Position numbers and translations under genes: made by a program. The notes below the pieces were generated by a model. The model made no database searches. It saw nothing but the letters and a program-made list of their open reading frames with translations, and was not told the origin of the DNA. From Dendrocalamus latiflorus (taxonomy: Eukaryota; Streptophyta; Magnoliopsida; Poales; Poaceae), in assembly GCA_017311315.1 (NCBI GenBank), contig CM029645.1, positions 27,615,627-27,679,626 on the forward strand: a stretch of DNA of 64,000 nt, given 5' to 3'. Shown here piece by piece: positions 61,229-64,000 of this stretch. How positions within the stretch are numbered: the first letter of the stretch is position 1; every line of letters starts with the position of its first letter.

Positions 61229-61754
61229 GTGCCTGGCTAACGGGTCTCCGCCCCGTTACGCCCGCTACGTCCAACGGAGCCCGCTCCCGCTTGTGCAGCC
61301 TTGCGAATTTCCCGATTCGCCCCTTCTGCACCTTCCGGGAAGCTTCCGCGCTCCTTGCCTCGCACGCCTCGCAACCACCTCGAGTCCACGTCGTCTTCGA
61401 CACATCCCGACCGTTCTGACCTCAGCGCCACCTGCGCCTAGTCCGGTCCACCGTGTCTCGCCACGACTCCAACTCGACGTCCTGCAGTCACACAGACAAG
61501 AAAACACGTCAAATAGCACCGCTCGACACATGAAAGCGTAAATACCATCACACTTACCACAGACGAAGTCCAAACCTGTCGAAACATTAGAATATACATT
61601 CTAAGCCCAAATGACCAAGTTTGACCAAAGTCCGACCGAGCCCGATTGCGCCACGCAACGGCTCGACTCCGAACCACTCAAACCAAACTCGACTGACCTA
61701 AACCTTTGTCAATTACTCATCACTCTCATGGAGCACGACCACATGGTCTCTCAA

Positions 61755-61764
61755 TCTCCCCCTT
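61755..61764 (-). promoter_or_regulatory. Polypurine tract next to the copia 3' LTR
   Basis: AAGGGGGAGA on the minus strand lies directly before the LTR start TGAGAGACC. This is the expected priming site for plus-strand DNA synthesis. Confidence 0.75.
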
Positions 61765-63637
61765 GATGAGTCTATTGACAAACGCAGAAAAAGCATTAAG
61801 AAGAGTTTGATTTTGAAGAATCCAACATGGACCAAAGAAGAGAATGAAGCTAATGACCATGTCGACAGAAGGAACACTAGAGCAACAACTGAAAGAGCAA
61901 ATTGATCTCCAAAGCTCTAAACTGTTCCCAACAAACTTTTTCTTCTCTATTCTCCCCCTTTTGGCAATAAACACATCAAGATGCAGTAGAGAGAATATGA
62001 CATGTCAATGGATGAATATGGCTGAAGTTTGTTTATTTAAGCATTTAGAGCCATGAGAATTATCCATAATGACCATAATGTAATACACCAAGCCATAACT
62101 CAATAAAACGCTATCTAGATCATGACAACATATATATAAGCCAGCTAGACTACAACGGATGACAATCTGAAATGTAATGCATTTTGTGAGCAAGTCACGT
62201 CATCAATGAGTAAAGTCTAGCTAGAGACATCCAAGGATGATGCAGGCCATGTCAATAAGCTAAGCGGAACAAAGAAGCTAACATTGAGTCCAAATAGAGT
62301 GCTATAAGCTCAAGATTGAAACATTGGTTAAAGTACTTGGTTCTGATTGTAGATTAAGCAAATTGAGCACATTAAACATTGTCTTTTGAAAGCATATGGT
62401 TGTTTTCAACCCAATTTTTGTTTATGTGCTAGATCTCAAGCCTTATGCGACTACTCCAAGCAATAAGCTTAAGAAGATAGTCTAGGTCATCCAAAACTCC
62501 CCCTGAGTTCATGCCTAGTGCAATGGCAAGCTGTCTCATGAGAAAGAATTGGTGAAATCAGTTTTTTCGCACAAATATGGTGGTTGTCAACCAACATTTT
62601 GTTTTATCATGTGCTAGATCTCAAGCCTTATGCGACTACTCCAAGCAAGAAGCTTAAAAAGATAGTCTAGGTCATCCAAAACTCCCCCTAAGTTCATGCC
62701 TAGTGCAATGGCAAGCTGTCTCATGAGAAGGAATTGGTGAGATCAGTTTTTTCGCACAAAAGATATCTTTTTGCTTTTTAACACATTGTACTAACTCATG
62801 TATCATCAGGAGACTAAAACAGCTCAAACTAAGGCTCAATATAGATTCAACGCTCTACTCAGCCTATTTGACATGGCATGAATCATAAAAGGATAGCTCA
62901 AGAAAGACTAAACTCAAATGCTAGCATGACAAGTTTAATTTAAGTTGATCAATTTTACTTAACTTATCATGGCAAACGCTAGTCTACACATATGAAGTCA
63001 TGATAAATTTAGCAAGCTAAGCACACGTCATGGCAAGGTGTAAAGCATTGAAGCATGTCATAACAGGATAATAATCAAGGCTCAATGCAGTTTGATTATA
63101 ATGCGAAATGCTGAAAATGCATGAAAGACCAGCTCCCCCTCAACATTAGATGCAACTTTTAGTTCAAGTTGAGTTATGTCAGAATTAAGCTCCAGAAGCT
63201 CCCAATTGAACTCCCCCTGAACCAAAGCAATAAATAGAGAAGCTGGGAAAGAAAACCAAAACAGGCAGTCCTTAAAGCATAGAAAAGATATAGAGGCAAC
63301 TATGGCTCAGACTGACTCTCATCTACCCCATATGACTCCAGGACAATCAGCTGACAGTAAATCACACACTAGAGAGCAAACACGTACCCTGTCTACCCGA
63401 GGGTGGCCCAACCCTCGCTAGAACCTACAAGAAGTGAGTGAGCTCGACCTAGTGAGATAAGAAGCAGCTAATCCTGGAAGCACAAGATAAGAGTTAGAAG
63501 TCTAAGCATCTTGGCAAGAGAAGCACTCTAACCTATGCTGGAAGGACTAAACCCAAATGCACCCCGAGTGCAATGCAACAGAAATGAGACAGAAGCATAA
63601 ACAATAGTAAAGCAGTAAAGCCCAAAGCTCCCCCTCA
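61765..63637 (-). other. Non-coding region between copia pol and 3' LTR
   Basis: AT-rich, with no convincing ORF on either strand. SIRE-type elements may carry an env-like ORF here; none is visible. It contains additional AGGGGGAG tracts (seen on the plus strand as CTCCCCCT) near 61952, 62496, 62682, 63131, 63210 and 63627. Confidence 0.7.
62390..62760. repeat. 185 bp tandem duplication carrying a polypurine-tract motif
   Basis: CTAGATCTCAAGCCTTATGC recurs at 62429 and 62614, followed in both copies by CCAAAACTCCCCCT and by GGTGAAATCAGTTTTTTCGC or its one-base variant. The copies are well over 90 percent alike by eye. Confidence 0.9.
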
Positions 63638-64000
63638 CTACAATCCGTAAGGACACACCACCCCAAGCTCTCCCCGCAGAGCTGAAAACCTCAAGCTGTC
63701 CAAAGGCTTAGTGAAGATGTCAGCCAACTGGTGGTCACTCTCCACAAACTGGAGCACTATATCACCCTTCTCTACATGGTCTCTAAGGAAGTGGTATCGG
63801 ATATCAATGTGCTTGGTCCGAGAGTGCTGCACTGGGTTTTTAGCAATGTTAATCGCAGAAGTGTTATCACAGAAGAGTGGAACACTATCTATGACCAACC
63901 CAAAGTCCCGCAGGGTCGAAGCCATCCAAAGTACTTGGCTACAGCAGCTGGCTGCAGCAACGTACTCGGCCTCTGCAGTGGACTGTGCAACTCCGGACTG
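63638..64000 (-). CDS. pol: Copia polyprotein C-terminus, RNase H domain (partial, 5' end outside window)
   Basis: The frame is open from the window edge (64000) to a TAG at 63640-63638, giving 120 codons of the polyprotein end. Near the start is STAEAEYVAA, the characteristic RNase H glutamate motif of copia elements. It is followed by a CDNTSAI motif with a catalytic aspartate, HSRTKHIDIRYHF, and the terminal ADIFTKPLD segment. This domain removes the RNA strand during reverse transcription. No stop or frameshift is seen in the visible part, in contrast to the decayed gypsy gag, so the copia copy may be younger. The internal ATG at 63925 is not the start. Confidence 0.93.
   Translation of the reverse strand, partial: QSGVAQSTAEAEYVAAASCCSQVLWMASTLRDFGLVIDSVPLFCDNTSAINIAKNPVQHSRTKHIDIRYHFLRDHVEKGDIVLQFVESDHQLADIFTKPLDSLRFSALRGELGVVCPYGL

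Larger units (their letters stand above)
59921..61753 (-). mobile_element. 3' LTR of the copia element (about 1.83 kb)
   Basis: On the plus strand it begins TGTTGGACCGAAATGGCGAC at 59921, with GAGGGGGGTGAATGG close by, a start familiar from grass copia LTRs. It ends at CTCTCA (61753) next to a polypurine tract. A minus-strand TATAAAAG at 61228-61221 is well placed for a U3 promoter. No protein-coding gene is seen inside. Confidence 0.75.
59921..64000 (-). mobile_element. Ty1/copia retrotransposon (SIRE/Maximus-like), right end outside window
   Basis: Read on the minus strand: end of pol (64000-63638), about 1.9 kb of non-coding sequence with repeated AAGGGGGAG-type tracts, then the 3' LTR (61753-59921), whose end abuts the satellite. 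The lineage call rests on the RNase H C-terminus (ADIFTKPLD plus RFxxLRGELGVV) and the multiple polypurine tracts, and is an inference. The 5' LTR and target-site duplication are beyond the window. Confidence 0.82.

Noticed and set aside
61189..61677. Several 64-102 residue ORFs in the copia LTR
   Set aside because: Located in LTR promoter/leader sequence, overlapping on both strands, without recognisable domains.

Overview
The window is plant nuclear repeat DNA, almost certainly from a grass. The evidence is a Ty3/gypsy gag-pro with grass-type motifs, a gypsy-associated antisense ORF with a domain resembling Pfam Transposase_28, a Ty1/copia end resembling the SIRE/Maximus lineage, and a large homogenised satellite. 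A large-genome cereal (Triticeae or oat type) is likely, but the species is inferred. I see no host single-copy gene, no tRNA or rRNA, and no CRISPR.

Layout. (1) 1-9937 is the 5'-LTR-proximal part of a minus-strand Ty3/gypsy element. From right to left it has a 237 bp LTR, a primer binding site, a gag-protease frame with two internal stops, and no reverse transcriptase, RNase H or integrase. Next come two tandem arrays (56-60 bp and 53 bp units), an oppositely oriented and decayed antisense ORF with a recognisable intron, and a 65 bp array running off the left edge. This is the architecture of Tat-lineage elements, here non-autonomous. (2) 9938-59920 is about 50 kb of one satellite with a monomer near 97 bp, all in one orientation. 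It is interrupted only by a 91 bp LTR scar at 22532-22622. (3) 59921-64000 is a minus-strand Ty1/copia element: one LTR of about 1.83 kb, a 1.9 kb non-coding stretch with several polypurine-tract motifs, and the 3' end of pol (RNase H), running off the right edge.

The most interesting content is the internal architecture of the satellite. A diverged block (9.9-22.5 kb) was duplicated as a 12,685 bp tandem unit that carried part of the LTR with it. A 12-monomer higher-order repeat (about 1158-1162 bp) then expanded to about 11.5 copies (35.2-48.6 kb), and part of it to a three-unit super-repeat of 3483 bp. A second large duplication (about 14.84 kb) repeats the flank plus HOR start at 48561. 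On top lie dimer insertions, a gene-conversion-like patch at 41.8-42.0 kb, and a telomere-repeat-like replacement whose order of events can be read from the paralogues. Short ORFs across the array are by-products of a repeat with few stops in some frames.

No genes cooperate in a pathway here. The coding remnants belong to two retrotransposons that flank the satellite on either side, both on the minus strand.
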